DNA from: CAZNKU01 sp045545235
GTDB taxonomy: Bacteria > Bacillota > Clostridia > Monoglobales > Firm-18
Direction: 5' to 3'
Assembly (NCBI GenBank): GCA_045545235.1
Contig: JAZQAN010000024.1
Span: forward strand, 1 to 64,000
DNA: 64,000 bases
Part shown: piece after piece, positions 33,625 to 41,940 of the stretch
Position numbering within the stretch: the first letter of the stretch is position 1
Layout of the letters: each line of letters begins with the position of its first letter
Notes under the pieces: generated by a model
Told to the model about the DNA's origin: nothing
Seen by the model: the letters and a program-made list of their open reading frames with translations, nothing else
Databases searched by the model: none
Made by a program: the position numbers and the translations under genes

Positions 33625-34203
33625 TTGGAGCTTCAGGGGTTGAGGATAGGGTATGCCTTTACAGGCTCATTTTGTACGTTGACAAAATCTTTTGATATAA
33701 TGCAACAAATGAATGAAGAAGGTGCCGATGTTTTTCCTATAATGTCAGAAAATGTGTACTACACCGACACCCGTTTTGGTACTGCAGAAAGCTTTGTGAA
33801 AAAAGCGGAAGAAATGTGTGGCAGAGAGGTTATGCATCGTATAACCGAAACAGAGGTTATAGGACCCAAAAATTTATTTGATTTACTTGTGGTTGCACCT
33901 TGTACGGGAAATACACTTGGTAAGCTTGCAAATGGCGTTAATGATACTGCTGTAACTATGGCGGTAAAGGCAACTGTGCGTAATAAAAAACCCATTGTGC
34001 TTGCAGTTTCTACAAATGACGGGCTTTCGGGCAGCGCCAAAAATATCGGTATGTTGTTAAATTATAAATATTTTTATTTTGTGCCTTTTGAACAGGATGA
34101 TTCCGTAAAAAAACCGAATTCTCTTGTGGCAAAGTTTAATCTTGTAGTGCCTACTATAAAGATGGCATTGGACGGCGTACAAATTCAACCGATATTACGA
34201 TGA
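33625..34203 (+). CDS. dpaB: Dipicolinate synthase subunit B
   Basis: A 192-residue flavoprotein-like subunit (SpoVFB). It begins LRIGYAFTGSFCTLTKSF and has DLLVVAPCTGNTLGKLANGVNDTAVTMAVKA and IVLAVSTNDGLSGSAKNIG, the DpaB pattern. With DpaA it converts dihydrodipicolinate to dipicolinate in the mother cell. The start is TTG at 33625 after GGAGGT. Its 3' end overlaps the convergent SpoVB-like gene by 9 bp. Confidence 0.93.
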   Translation: MELQGLRIGYAFTGSFCTLTKSFDIMQQMNEEGADVFPIMSENVYYTDTRFGTAESFVKKAEEMCGREVMHRITETEVIGPKNLFDLLVVAPCTGNTLGKLANGVNDTAVTMAVKATVRNKKPIVLAVSTNDGLSGSAKNIGMLLNYKYFYFVPFEQDDSVKKPNSLVAKFNLVVPTIKMALDGVQIQPILR

Positions 34204-35661
34204 TTTGCAGTTTAGAGCACATAAAAAAATGAAATATGCTAAACAAAATACCCCTGCGGAAACAAAGGGGTTTTCTATTTTTATAAGGTGTACGGTAAAT
34301 CCGCTTGCAAGAGCGGAAAACGTGGGCTTTAAAATCCAGTCAATAAATTTAAAATCAAATTCCGTAGTGCGTATAAGCATGCCTACACTTAAAATACCGT
34401 TTAATATTTCACTTACAAATATAACAAATATATAGCCTGCTGTTGAATAAGCAGGTAATATAAGGTATATGAGAATTATGCATATAATGGTGTCTATAAT
34501 ATTAATCTTTACAACTCCAACCTGTTGGTTAAGTCCTTTTAAGATGCTGTCTGTTACAAAATCCAGATACATTATTGCACTAAGGGGTGCAACAAGGCGT
34601 ATGAAATATCCTGCCTCGCGGCTGTTATATATCCATTGTCCTAAAAATTCTGAATAGTATATAAATATTCCCGTTATACCTATGGAGAAAAGAAGGGTTA
34701 TTTTAAATGTTTTTGAAATTGAGTCACTTATCTTTTTTGAAGCATTTTTAATGTAAAGTTGTGAAAATTCAGGCAATATCAGTGATGAAAATGAAAGTAT
34801 AATGGCTGACGGAAACATTATAACGGGCATAACCATACCCTGTATTATTCCATAGCCCGAAAGTGCTCGTGAGGGTGACATTCCTGATTTTTTAAGTTGA
34901 ATTGGTATAAGAATATGCTTTATTGTTGAAAGACCTGATTTCAAGCAGGAACTTAGTGCAACAGGAAATGCAATTTTTACTATTCGTGTGGTTATTCCGC
35001 TTGTTGTACCGGTGTTTTTGTATCTGCGTGAATCGGCGAGGTATATTATCGTGTTGTAAAGGCAGGAAAGGGTTTCGGCAACTGTTCCGCCAAGCACTAT
35101 TGAAAAACAGGAAAACTCAAGTGTTTTTGGAAAAATTACGTTTAAAAAAATAGTTGTTGCAATAATTTTTGTGAAAAGTTCTGCAAACTGTACAGCGGAG
35201 CTTTTACCAATTCTGCCCGTTGCAGTAAAATATCCGTTTAGTATTGCCGATACAGATAAAAAAGGCATACATGCTCCCATTGCCCGGAGGGAAATTACGG
35301 TTTGAGGATTTTGCAATATTTTGGTGCCTATAAAATTCGCAAATCCTAATATAACAAAGCCTGAAAGTGTGCCAAAAAATATGCCGAAGCAAACACATTG
35401 TTTTACTGAATATTTAACACCTTTTTGATTTAAAACTGCACTTTCCTCCGCAACAAGACGTGTGCAGGCAAGGCTCATTCCGAAAATTGCCACCGTCACC
35501 GCAAGTGAATATACAGACATAACCAATGTGTAAAGTCCCATTCCTTCAGTGCCGATGCGTTCCGATAACCAGGCGTTAAACCACAGTAAAATTGTCCGCA
35601 TGGCAAGGGATGTGGCAGTAAGTATTATCCCATTAAATAAAAAAATATGAAATTTTCGCAT
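34195..35661 (-). CDS. spoVB: SpoVB-like MOP-superfamily flippase
   Basis: A 488-residue integral membrane protein with about 14 hydrophobic segments, of the polysaccharide/lipid flippase (MVF/MATE-like) superfamily. The N-terminus MRKFHIFLFNGIILTATSLAMRTILLWFNAWLSERIGTEGMGLYTL resembles SpoVB, needed for spore cortex formation. Its place next to dpaAB supports a sporulation role, though SpoVB-like paralogues are common and other lipid-linked sugar flippases cannot be ruled out. Start after CAGGTGA. Confidence 0.8.
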   Translation of the reverse strand: MRKFHIFLFNGIILTATSLAMRTILLWFNAWLSERIGTEGMGLYTLVMSVYSLAVTVAIFGMSLACTRLVAEESAVLNQKGVKYSVKQCVCFGIFFGTLSGFVILGFANFIGTKILQNPQTVISLRAMGACMPFLSVSAILNGYFTATGRIGKSSAVQFAELFTKIIATTIFLNVIFPKTLEFSCFSIVLGGTVAETLSCLYNTIIYLADSRRYKNTGTTSGITTRIVKIAFPVALSSCLKSGLSTIKHILIPIQLKKSGMSPSRALSGYGIIQGMVMPVIMFPSAIILSFSSLILPEFSQLYIKNASKKISDSISKTFKITLLFSIGITGIFIYYSEFLGQWIYNSREAGYFIRLVAPLSAIMYLDFVTDSILKGLNQQVGVVKINIIDTIICIILIYLILPAYSTAGYIFVIFVSEILNGILSVGMLIRTTEFDFKFIDWILKPTFSALASGFTVHLIKIENPFVSAGVFCLAYFIFLCALNCKSS

Positions 35662-35717
35662 AAAATCACCTGTTTAAATATATGTATTAAAAAAAGTTTT
35701 TAAAACAGGAGGTTTTT

Positions 35718-35915
35718 ATGTTTGATATTTTATGTGGAGTCTGTGGAGGGAATTTGTCGGTTTATGATGACAGGAATATGATTTTGAAATGTGAAGTTTG
35801 TGAAAATGAAATAGATGGAGAACTTTTAAAGAATTTTTTTGATGAAAAATATAAGGATAAAATATCAAGTATTGAAATTACCAACAGATATAGTGCCAAA
35901 ATATCTTTTAAGTAA
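35718..35915 (+). CDS. Small zinc-ribbon protein of unknown function
   Basis: A 65-residue protein with CGVC (Cys6, Cys9) and CEVC (Cys25, Cys28), a four-cysteine zinc-ribbon, followed by an acidic helix and a short beta stretch. A strong AGGAGGT sits seven bases before the ATG, and the gene is closed by its own terminator, so it is a real small gene. It is divergent from the SpoVB-like gene (56 bp apart). No family recognised. Confidence 0.7.
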   Translation: MFDILCGVCGGNLSVYDDRNMILKCEVCENEIDGELLKNFFDEKYKDKISSIEITNRYSAKISFK

Positions 35916-35965
35916 ATTGATGAAATTTGACTAAGTTTTGACTACAAAAATAGTAAAACAGAATA

Positions 35966-36010
35966 AAAAACCCTTGAAAATACTGAGAAAACAGTGTTTT
36001 CAGGGGTTTT
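35966..36010 (+). terminator. Terminator of the zinc-ribbon gene
   Basis: AAAACCC.TTGAAAA.ACTG pairs with CAGT.TTTTCA.GGGTTTT across an AGAAAA loop. Confidence 0.75.
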
Positions 36011-36049
36011 AAATTTGGTGCGGGTGTTCATAACGTGTCAAAATAAAAC

Positions 36050-36206
36050 TCGCAAAAAGTTGGTAGCGACAGCAAGTCGTTGCGAGGGCGTTTACAACCG
36101 AGCAGACGAGCCGAGCGTGACTTTTTGCGAAAGAGGAGAAGCAAGGAAGCGGGCGGATGAATTTTTTGCATAAAAAAAGTCGAAGCAAAGCGAACTTTAC
36201 TTCGAC
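36050..36206. repeat. Structured GC-richer intergenic block
   Basis: An 11-bp perfect outer stem TCGCAAAAAGT/ACTTTTTGCGA (36050-36060 with 36120-36130) encloses a GCGAC/GTCGT hairpin; a GTCGAAG/CTTCGAC hairpin follows (36179-36206). Base composition differs clearly from the flanks. An open frame of 72 codons on the minus strand here has no ribosome site and looks spurious. Probably a repeated palindromic element or a fragment of a mobile element. Confidence 0.5.
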
Positions 36207-36233
36207 GTGGCAAATAGCTTAATAAATGATAAA

Positions 36234-36372
36234 GGTTTCTTATCACTATGTAAAGGGTTTCTTATGGGGTAGTAAACAGTTTCTTATGGTCTATAAAGGG
36301 TTTCCTATGGGGTAGTAAACAGTTTCTTATGGTCTATAAAGGGTTTCTTATAGTCTATAAAAGGTTTCTTAT
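36234..36372. repeat. Seven tandem 21-22-bp repeats
   Basis: A GGTTTCTTAT-like core (variants AGTTTCTTAT, GGTTTCCTAT) starts at 36234, 36256, 36278, 36299, 36321, 36342 and 36363, so the period is 21 or 22 bp, two turns of the helix. Two types of unit alternate (spacers TATGGGGTAGTAAAC and TATGGTCTATAAA). It is not a CRISPR, as the spacers repeat too. It lies within a 676-bp gap, upstream of box A. Confidence 0.8.
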
Positions 36373-36480
36373 GGGTGGCTCTGATTAAAATGTACCATGT
36401 GAATCGACATATTTAATCGTTTTATCAATTAAATATTGTGATGGTTCGGTTTGTATCACTCTCACGAAGTGAATATTAGA

Positions 36481-36546
36481 ATGATTGTTTTGTTGAGTAT
36501 GTAGAAAGTTTTGTTTATTTGAATTCGTGTTTCAATACTGTAAAAT
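36481..36546 (+). promoter_or_regulatory. Box A: 38-bp conserved operator and promoter of the sialidase-like operon
   Basis: Positions 36481-36518 match boxes B (three differences) and C (five differences). Directly after it come TTGAAT (36519-36524), a 16-bp spacer and TAAAAT (36541-36546). The core GTTTTGTTGAGTAT is identical in all three. Placement next to the -35 is typical of an AraC-type activator site. Confidence 0.75.
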
Positions 36547-36591
36547 AAGATAGTATAATCGTGCTAATATAATACGTGGGAGGACGAAAAT

Positions 36592-37893
36592 ATGAAATTG
36601 GTAATGGGGAAAGAAAAGGTTATTGTTCAAGGCATTCGGCCTGAAGAAGAACTTTGGGGGCCTTATCAGTTTCCTACTCCGTATCATACAAAAGATGGTA
36701 TAGTGGTTTCAGTACATATTGCAATAGATAGTATAAATCATATTAGACAAGATACTAAGCGTTGGTTCAAAAGTAAGGATAATGGCGATAGTTGGGAGGA
36801 AGTAGATGTATCTGTATCTCCAGAATGTGGGTTGTTGTTGCCTAATGGAGATAGATTGTTTTTTCCTCAGGTCGGAAGTGTTGATGTAAGTGATTACGAA
36901 TTTACACATATGCATTATCGTACTCCTGGTACGGATATGGAAAAAAAAGCGGAAGAAGGAGTAATTCCAATACAAGACGGATTAACTTTTGATATGAACG
37001 GCACAATTATTATGGGATATAGAGCGGAACGTTTGCCGGAAAGCCTATCAAAAAAAGAATGGTATTCTCTACGTATTCCTAAGGGAAGTGATGTGCCGGA
37101 GGAAGAGTATGTAAAGCTTGACTGGCCGTATCTTACTCGTGTTATATATATAAAAGATGAGGAAAAAACCATGCGTTCTCTTTTCCCTCATGGGCGTTTC
37201 AGAATAGGACCAGATGGAGCAATATGGACATCTACATATTCGGGCGATGGACACATTAATCCGGAAAACGGATTATACAGTCCTTATTATTCTGCGGAAA
37301 TTTTACGTTCTGAAGATAACGGACACACTTTTAAGTTACACGCACATATGGAATATCCTGCAGATGGTAGTAAAGAATATCCGTATTTAAGTGGTGGTTT
37401 TAGTGATAATGATTTTGAATTTATGCCAGATGGATCTATTGTGTGGTTTTTACGTTCTGCGTGGTTTGCTCGTACAGGTTATGAGTGGTCACCAATGTAT
37501 ATGGCAAGGTCTACAGATAATGGAAAAACTTGGTCAAAACCTGTTCCGTTTGCACCTACCGGCATATTTCCAAGTATGTGTAAATTGACAAACGGAACAA
37601 CTCTTATGTGTTATGCACGTCCCGGGATTTTTGTTATTTCAAGTGAGGATGAAAGTGGAACCAAATGGAGTGAACCTCTTGAGGTAATGACTCCGGGAGA
37701 TAGAAGTCATCTTGCAAATATACCTGCTGAAAAGGTGAAGTTTCACGATTGGGATGGTGCCTGCAATAATCCACAAATACTTGCGTTGGATGATAATAGC
37801 GCCCTTTTGTTTTACAGTGATTTTTACTATCCGGATGAATTTGGCGTAAAACGAAAAAGTATTTTGTGTCGTAAAATTACAATAGAGGAATAA
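36592..37893 (+). CDS. Sialidase-fold (BNR/Asp-box) glycosidase-like protein
   Basis: A 433-residue protein with Asp-box motifs SKDNGDSW, SEDNGHTF and STDNGKTW, which mark the six-bladed beta-propeller of the sialidase superfamily. It has no signal peptide, so it would act inside the cell on imported sugars. The catalytic residues of true sialidases (FRIP arginine, Tyr/Glu pair) are not plainly visible, so the substrate may be another acidic sugar. First gene of a three-gene operon with a DMT transporter (4 bp gap) and GH2. Start after GGGAGG. Confidence 0.75.
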   Translation: MKLVMGKEKVIVQGIRPEEELWGPYQFPTPYHTKDGIVVSVHIAIDSINHIRQDTKRWFKSKDNGDSWEEVDVSVSPECGLLLPNGDRLFFPQVGSVDVSDYEFTHMHYRTPGTDMEKKAEEGVIPIQDGLTFDMNGTIIMGYRAERLPESLSKKEWYSLRIPKGSDVPEEEYVKLDWPYLTRVIYIKDEEKTMRSLFPHGRFRIGPDGAIWTSTYSGDGHINPENGLYSPYYSAEILRSEDNGHTFKLHAHMEYPADGSKEYPYLSGGFSDNDFEFMPDGSIVWFLRSAWFARTGYEWSPMYMARSTDNGKTWSKPVPFAPTGIFPSMCKLTNGTTLMCYARPGIFVISSEDESGTKWSEPLEVMTPGDRSHLANIPAEKVKFHDWDGACNNPQILALDDNSALLFYSDFYYPDEFGVKRKSILCRKITIEE

Positions 37894-37897
37894 GGAT

Positions 37898-38764
37898 ATG
37901 GTGTTCTTTCAATTCATTATCTCACTTTCTCTTGGAATTTCAAAAAACTTGTTATCCAAGGCAGGGAGCAGAGAATTTGATGGAATGAACAGGCTTATGT
38001 CTGTTAATATTATAACGGCGCTTGTAGCTGTTGGGATTTTTTCCTGTGGTGGAGTTTCACTTGCGTCAATGTGGGATATCAGGTTTATACTTATGTCATT
38101 CTTTTATGGTGTTACTACCATGGCGGCACAGAGTTTTTATATTGTTGCGGTGAAAAAAGGACCTGTGTCCATTTGTTCTATGATTTATGCATATTGTTTT
38201 GTGATTCCTACCATAATTCTTGCAATATATTTTCAAGAAGAAATAAATATTATATGGATTATTGGCATGATATTGATGCTTCTATCGGTGTTTTTTGTTC
38301 TTGGAAAAAAGAAAATAGATGGAACAAATAACAAAACATATTTATGGTTTGCTATATTTGCTATGTGTGCCGCAGGTAGTGGCGGAATGTTGCAGAAATT
38401 TTTTGGGTATTTTTACAATAAAGAATTATATGATGAGTATATAGTGCTGTCATTCTTTTTTGTTCTTGTTTTTTCTGTTTTGGGGAAATTGTTATTTATA
38501 CAATCTATGGTGGAAAAAGAGAAACCAACTAAACGTTTTTTTGTGTTGGCTATACTTCTTGCAATAAGTAATGTTGTTGCCAATAAGTTGAACTTGCATT
38601 TGATAACAGTGTTGCCTTCGGTTCTTTTTTTACCTACAATTAACGGTGCAACTATATTGTTTTCTGCAATATTTTCTTGCATTTTCTTTAAAGATAAAAT
38701 AACAGCCATAGGCTGGGTTGGTATATTAATTGGAATAGGCGCAATTGTTATGATTGCTGTATAG
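37898..38764 (+). CDS. DMT/EamA-family transporter
   Basis: A 288-residue membrane protein with about ten hydrophobic segments, an internal duplication, and the closing pattern PTINGATILFSAIFSCIFFKDKITAIGWVGILIGIGAIVMI typical of EamA transporters. It probably moves a small sugar, sugar acid or related metabolite; direction and substrate are unknown. It lies 4 bp after the sialidase-fold gene and 35 bp before GH2, so all three are co-transcribed from box A. Confidence 0.85.
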   Translation: MVFFQFIISLSLGISKNLLSKAGSREFDGMNRLMSVNIITALVAVGIFSCGGVSLASMWDIRFILMSFFYGVTTMAAQSFYIVAVKKGPVSICSMIYAYCFVIPTIILAIYFQEEINIIWIIGMILMLLSVFFVLGKKKIDGTNNKTYLWFAIFAMCAAGSGGMLQKFFGYFYNKELYDEYIVLSFFFVLVFSVLGKLLFIQSMVEKEKPTKRFFVLAILLAISNVVANKLNLHLITVLPSVLFLPTINGATILFSAIFSCIFFKDKITAIGWVGILIGIGAIVMIAV

Positions 38765-38799
38765 CTATCTTACAACAAAAATGAAAAGGGGTTAAGAAA

Positions 38800-40548
38800 A
38801 TGATAATACCAAGAAACGAGTATCCAAGACCTCAATTAGTCCGAGAACAATGGATAAATTTAAATGGTGAATGGGATTTTGAAATTGATAATTTTAAATC
38901 CGGAAAAGAAAAAGAATTTTATAACAGAGAAAGTCTTAATGATAAAATTATAGTTCCTTTTTGTCCTGAAAGTGAACTTTCGGGTATAGGTTGCAAAGAT
39001 TTTATGCATTGTGTATGGTATAGAAAAAATATAACTGTTCCTGAAAATTGGAAAGGGAAGAGAGTTATATTGCATTTTGGTGCTGTGGATTATAAAACTA
39101 CAGTATATGTAAATGGAACTGAAGTAGGAACACATGCAGGTGGATATACTTCATTTTCATTTGATATTACCAAGCACTTGTCCGAAAATGGCAATTACAT
39201 AACTGTATGTGCAGAAGATGATGTAAGAAGTGGTAAACAACCGTGTGGTAAGCAGTGTGCGGAATATGCATCAAGAGGTTGTTACTACACTCGTACTACG
39301 GGGATTTGGCAAACAGTATGGATGGAATGTGTTAGTGAGAACTATATTCAGAATATAAAAATAGATACCGATATTAATGTTCCGGCAGTTAAGATTGATA
39401 TTAAGACACCAATAAATTCTTCTGTATATACTGTTTCGGCAAAAGTATATTTTGATGAAAAATTTATGGGAGAAAGTGAAACGGTTGTTAGTTCGTGGGG
39501 AACGTATCTGAATATAATTCTTGCAGAAAAACATCTATGGGAAGTCGGTAATGGTCGTTTGTATGACATTGTTATAGAACTAAAAAAAGACAGTACTGTA
39601 GTAGATGTTGTAAAATCGTATTTTGGATTAAGAAGTGTTGCTCTTCGTGATGGGGCGTTTGTAATTAACGATAAAAAAGTATTTGGCCGTTGGGTGCTTG
39701 ATCAGGGCTTTTATCCTGATGGTATTTATACAGCACCAAACGAAGAAACTTTGAAGAACGATATCATTTATGGTATGCAATTGGGGTTTAATGGTGCTAG
39801 ACTCCACGAAAAACTGTTTGAACCGCTGTTTTTATATTGGGCAGATAAACTTGGATATCTCGTATGGGGAGAACATGCTAACTGGGGTTATGATCATACT
39901 AAAGCCGAAAATATATATAACTTTCTACCTGAGTGGATGGAGGCTATAGAAAGAGATTATAACCATCCGTCAATTATTGGTTGGTGTCCGTTTAATGAAA
40001 CTTGGGATAGAGAAGGTAATCGTCAGTTTGATGAAACCATTGGGCTTGTATATGATGTTACAAAAAAATTAGATAACACAAGACCTGTAATAGATACTAG
40101 TGGTAATTATCATGTAAGAACAGATATTTTTGATGTCCATGATTATACACAGGAAATAGAAAATTTTGTTAAGATATTTGAAGAATATGAGCAGGGTATT
40201 ATAAAAGATTATGTGTACAGAAAAGATCCTCAAAGACAGAAGATTAATGGAGAACCTTTATTTGTTAGTGAATATGGTGGTATAAAATGGGATGCTGCAG
40301 TAGAAAATGACGGTAGAGTAAGCTGGGGTTATGGTAATGCACCAACTACTGAAGAAGAGTTTGTTAAACGATACAAGGATCTTACAGAGTACTTACTAAA
40401 CAATAAAAATATTATGGGCTTTTGTTATACTCAATTGTATGATGTTGAACAAGAAAAGAACGGACTTATGACATATGAAAGAAAGTTTAAATTCAAACCA
40501 GAGATTATTTGTAAAATAAATAGTCAAAAAGCAGCTATAGAGGAGTAA
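38800..40548 (+). CDS. GH2 beta-glycosidase (beta-glucuronidase/galactosidase type)
   Basis: A 582-residue GH2 enzyme with the standard domains: N-terminal jelly roll (RPQLVREQWINLNGEWDFEID; VWYRKNITVPENWKGKRV), Ig-like domain and TIM barrel. The acid/base Glu is in GWCPFNETWD (near residue 397) and the nucleophile in FVSEYGG (near residue 490). It is short, without the extra C-terminal domains of LacZ, and has no signal peptide. It likely removes a beta-linked hexose or uronic acid from imported fragments. It ends the box A operon; a terminator follows. Confidence 0.88.
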   Translation: MIIPRNEYPRPQLVREQWINLNGEWDFEIDNFKSGKEKEFYNRESLNDKIIVPFCPESELSGIGCKDFMHCVWYRKNITVPENWKGKRVILHFGAVDYKTTVYVNGTEVGTHAGGYTSFSFDITKHLSENGNYITVCAEDDVRSGKQPCGKQCAEYASRGCYYTRTTGIWQTVWMECVSENYIQNIKIDTDINVPAVKIDIKTPINSSVYTVSAKVYFDEKFMGESETVVSSWGTYLNIILAEKHLWEVGNGRLYDIVIELKKDSTVVDVVKSYFGLRSVALRDGAFVINDKKVFGRWVLDQGFYPDGIYTAPNEETLKNDIIYGMQLGFNGARLHEKLFEPLFLYWADKLGYLVWGEHANWGYDHTKAENIYNFLPEWMEAIERDYNHPSIIGWCPFNETWDREGNRQFDETIGLVYDVTKKLDNTRPVIDTSGNYHVRTDIFDVHDYTQEIENFVKIFEEYEQGIIKDYVYRKDPQRQKINGEPLFVSEYGGIKWDAAVENDGRVSWGYGNAPTTEEEFVKRYKDLTEYLLNNKNIMGFCYTQLYDVEQEKNGLMTYERKFKFKPEIICKINSQKAAIEE

Positions 40549-40560
40549 TTTTGGGATTTT

Positions 40561-40595
40561 ATAACCGTAGCGGATTTGATTTTCGCTACGGTTAT
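40561..40595 (+). terminator. Terminator of the box A operon
   Basis: A 12-bp perfect stem ATAACCGTAGCG/CGCTACGGTTAT with an 11-nt loop, followed by a short T run. Confidence 0.82.
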
Positions 40596-40714
40596 TTTAT
40601 GTTCAAATGTTAATTTGTAAGTGCTGTTTGGAAAAAACAACTACGGATTATAGGATAATTTGTGTAATGATAATGGTAATTAATGTAAAATACATTAAAT
40701 TATTTTTTGAAAAA

Positions 40715-40780
40715 ATGATTGTTTTGTTGAGTATTTGGAAAGTATTGTTTATATACAAAACCGCTTTATGATTATATAAT
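40715..40780 (+). promoter_or_regulatory. Box B: 38-bp conserved operator and promoter of the GH105/SLH operon
   Basis: Positions 40715-40752 match box C with two differences and box A with three. TATACA (40752-40757), a 17-bp spacer and TATAAT (40775-40780) follow at once. Within the box AGTATT occurs twice, 11 bp apart, as a direct repeat. Confidence 0.78.
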
Positions 40781-40814
40781 TATAATATGTATGGTATTAT
40801 TAGGAGGAAAATGT

Positions 40815-41924
40815 ATGAAACCAATTACGATAGCAAAAAATATTTGGAAGCATGCAGTTGAAGTGCAAAATAAAATAGATTCGGGAGTTATGAGTAGAGA
40901 GTCTGTGTTATATCACTATTTTGGAATTTTGACTATGTATGCTTGTGAACAAGCAGCTCATTATTCAAATGATCAAGAGTGGTTAAATGAGATTGTAGAT
41001 ATGTTGGATAAATATCCATACGAGTTTGAAAACCCAAAATATCATTTTCATTATAATTTCTGCAATTATAGAGTTGGTGGTTTGGGTAAATCTTGGGGAT
41101 GCATGAAAGGTTTTTTTGAAAAAAACCAAATTGAGCAAGTAAGATTTTTTGCGGAAAAGGAAATGGAACACAATAAAAGTAGTGAAGGTATTCTTTGTGG
41201 AAAATGGATCCCTGAACGTGAACTGATATGGGTTGATGTAATATTTGCAGTTGTTCCATACATGTTATTTGCAGGTATTGCTTTGAAAGAAGATAAGTAC
41301 ATAGATTTTGCCATCGATCAGACTATAAAAATGTATGATGTTTTTCTTGATGATTCATGTGGGTTGTTGCATCAATCACGAGGATTTATGGGAGATAATA
41401 CTTCTATTTCTCATGACCATTGGGGAAGAGGAAATGGTTGGGCATATATAGGACTTACAGAGTTGATTAGATATTTACCAAAGGAACACAAACGATATAA
41501 CGAGGTTTTGGAACGTTATATTTCACTTTCGAATACATTAATCAAATATCAGGATCACAGAGGGTTGTGGAGACAAATTGTATCTGAACCTTTAGCTTGG
41601 GAGGAATCATCTGGAACATCATTGTTCTTGTATGGCTTTGGTGTTGGCATGAGAATGGGAATCCTTGATAAAGATGTTTTTATGCCTGCTTTTGAAAAAG
41701 GGCTTATAGGATTAATGAAATACTGTGTCGGACCTGATTTTTCAATTGATAAATGTTGTACCGGGTGTTTGTGCCCTGGTGAAACACCAGAAAGAAAAGG
41801 TACAGTAGAAGCTTATCTTGTTGAAACAAAAATTATTAAGGATGATGGTCACGCTTTTGGTCCGCTGATACTGGCTTTTCTTGAAGCACATAGGAATGGT
41901 ATAGATAATTTGATTTGGAGATAA
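40815..41924 (+). CDS. GH105/GH88-type unsaturated uronyl hydrolase
   Basis: A 369-residue cytoplasmic protein with the (alpha/alpha)6 barrel pattern of GH105 (YteR-like). Motifs are SHDHWGRGNGWAYIGLTELIRYLP, QDHRGLWRQIV and ESSGTSLFLYGF; the catalytic Asp is probably in LIWVDVIFAVVPYM. These enzymes remove the 4,5-unsaturated uronic acid left at chain ends by polysaccharide lyases. A lyase is encoded three genes downstream, which fits. The ATG at 40815 follows AGGAGG at the right distance. First gene of the box B operon. Confidence 0.85.
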   Translation: MKPITIAKNIWKHAVEVQNKIDSGVMSRESVLYHYFGILTMYACEQAAHYSNDQEWLNEIVDMLDKYPYEFENPKYHFHYNFCNYRVGGLGKSWGCMKGFFEKNQIEQVRFFAEKEMEHNKSSEGILCGKWIPERELIWVDVIFAVVPYMLFAGIALKEDKYIDFAIDQTIKMYDVFLDDSCGLLHQSRGFMGDNTSISHDHWGRGNGWAYIGLTELIRYLPKEHKRYNEVLERYISLSNTLIKYQDHRGLWRQIVSEPLAWEESSGTSLFLYGFGVGMRMGILDKDVFMPAFEKGLIGLMKYCVGPDFSIDKCCTGCLCPGETPERKGTVEAYLVETKIIKDDGHAFGPLILAFLEAHRNGIDNLIWR

Positions 41925-41940
41925 AGGATGGAGGAAGATT

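Noticed and set aside
36028..36246. 72-codon open frame on the minus strand
   Set aside because: No ribosome site, odd Arg/Ser/Leu-rich composition, and it lies across paired stems and into the tandem repeats; it is a by-product of the palindromic block.
36234..36372. CRISPR array
   Set aside because: Unit is only 21-22 bp, the sequence between cores is itself repeated, and no cas gene is in the window.
36592..37893. Firm call as a secreted exo-sialidase
   Set aside because: Asp-boxes are present, but there is no signal peptide and the arginine triad is not evident, so only the fold is claimed.
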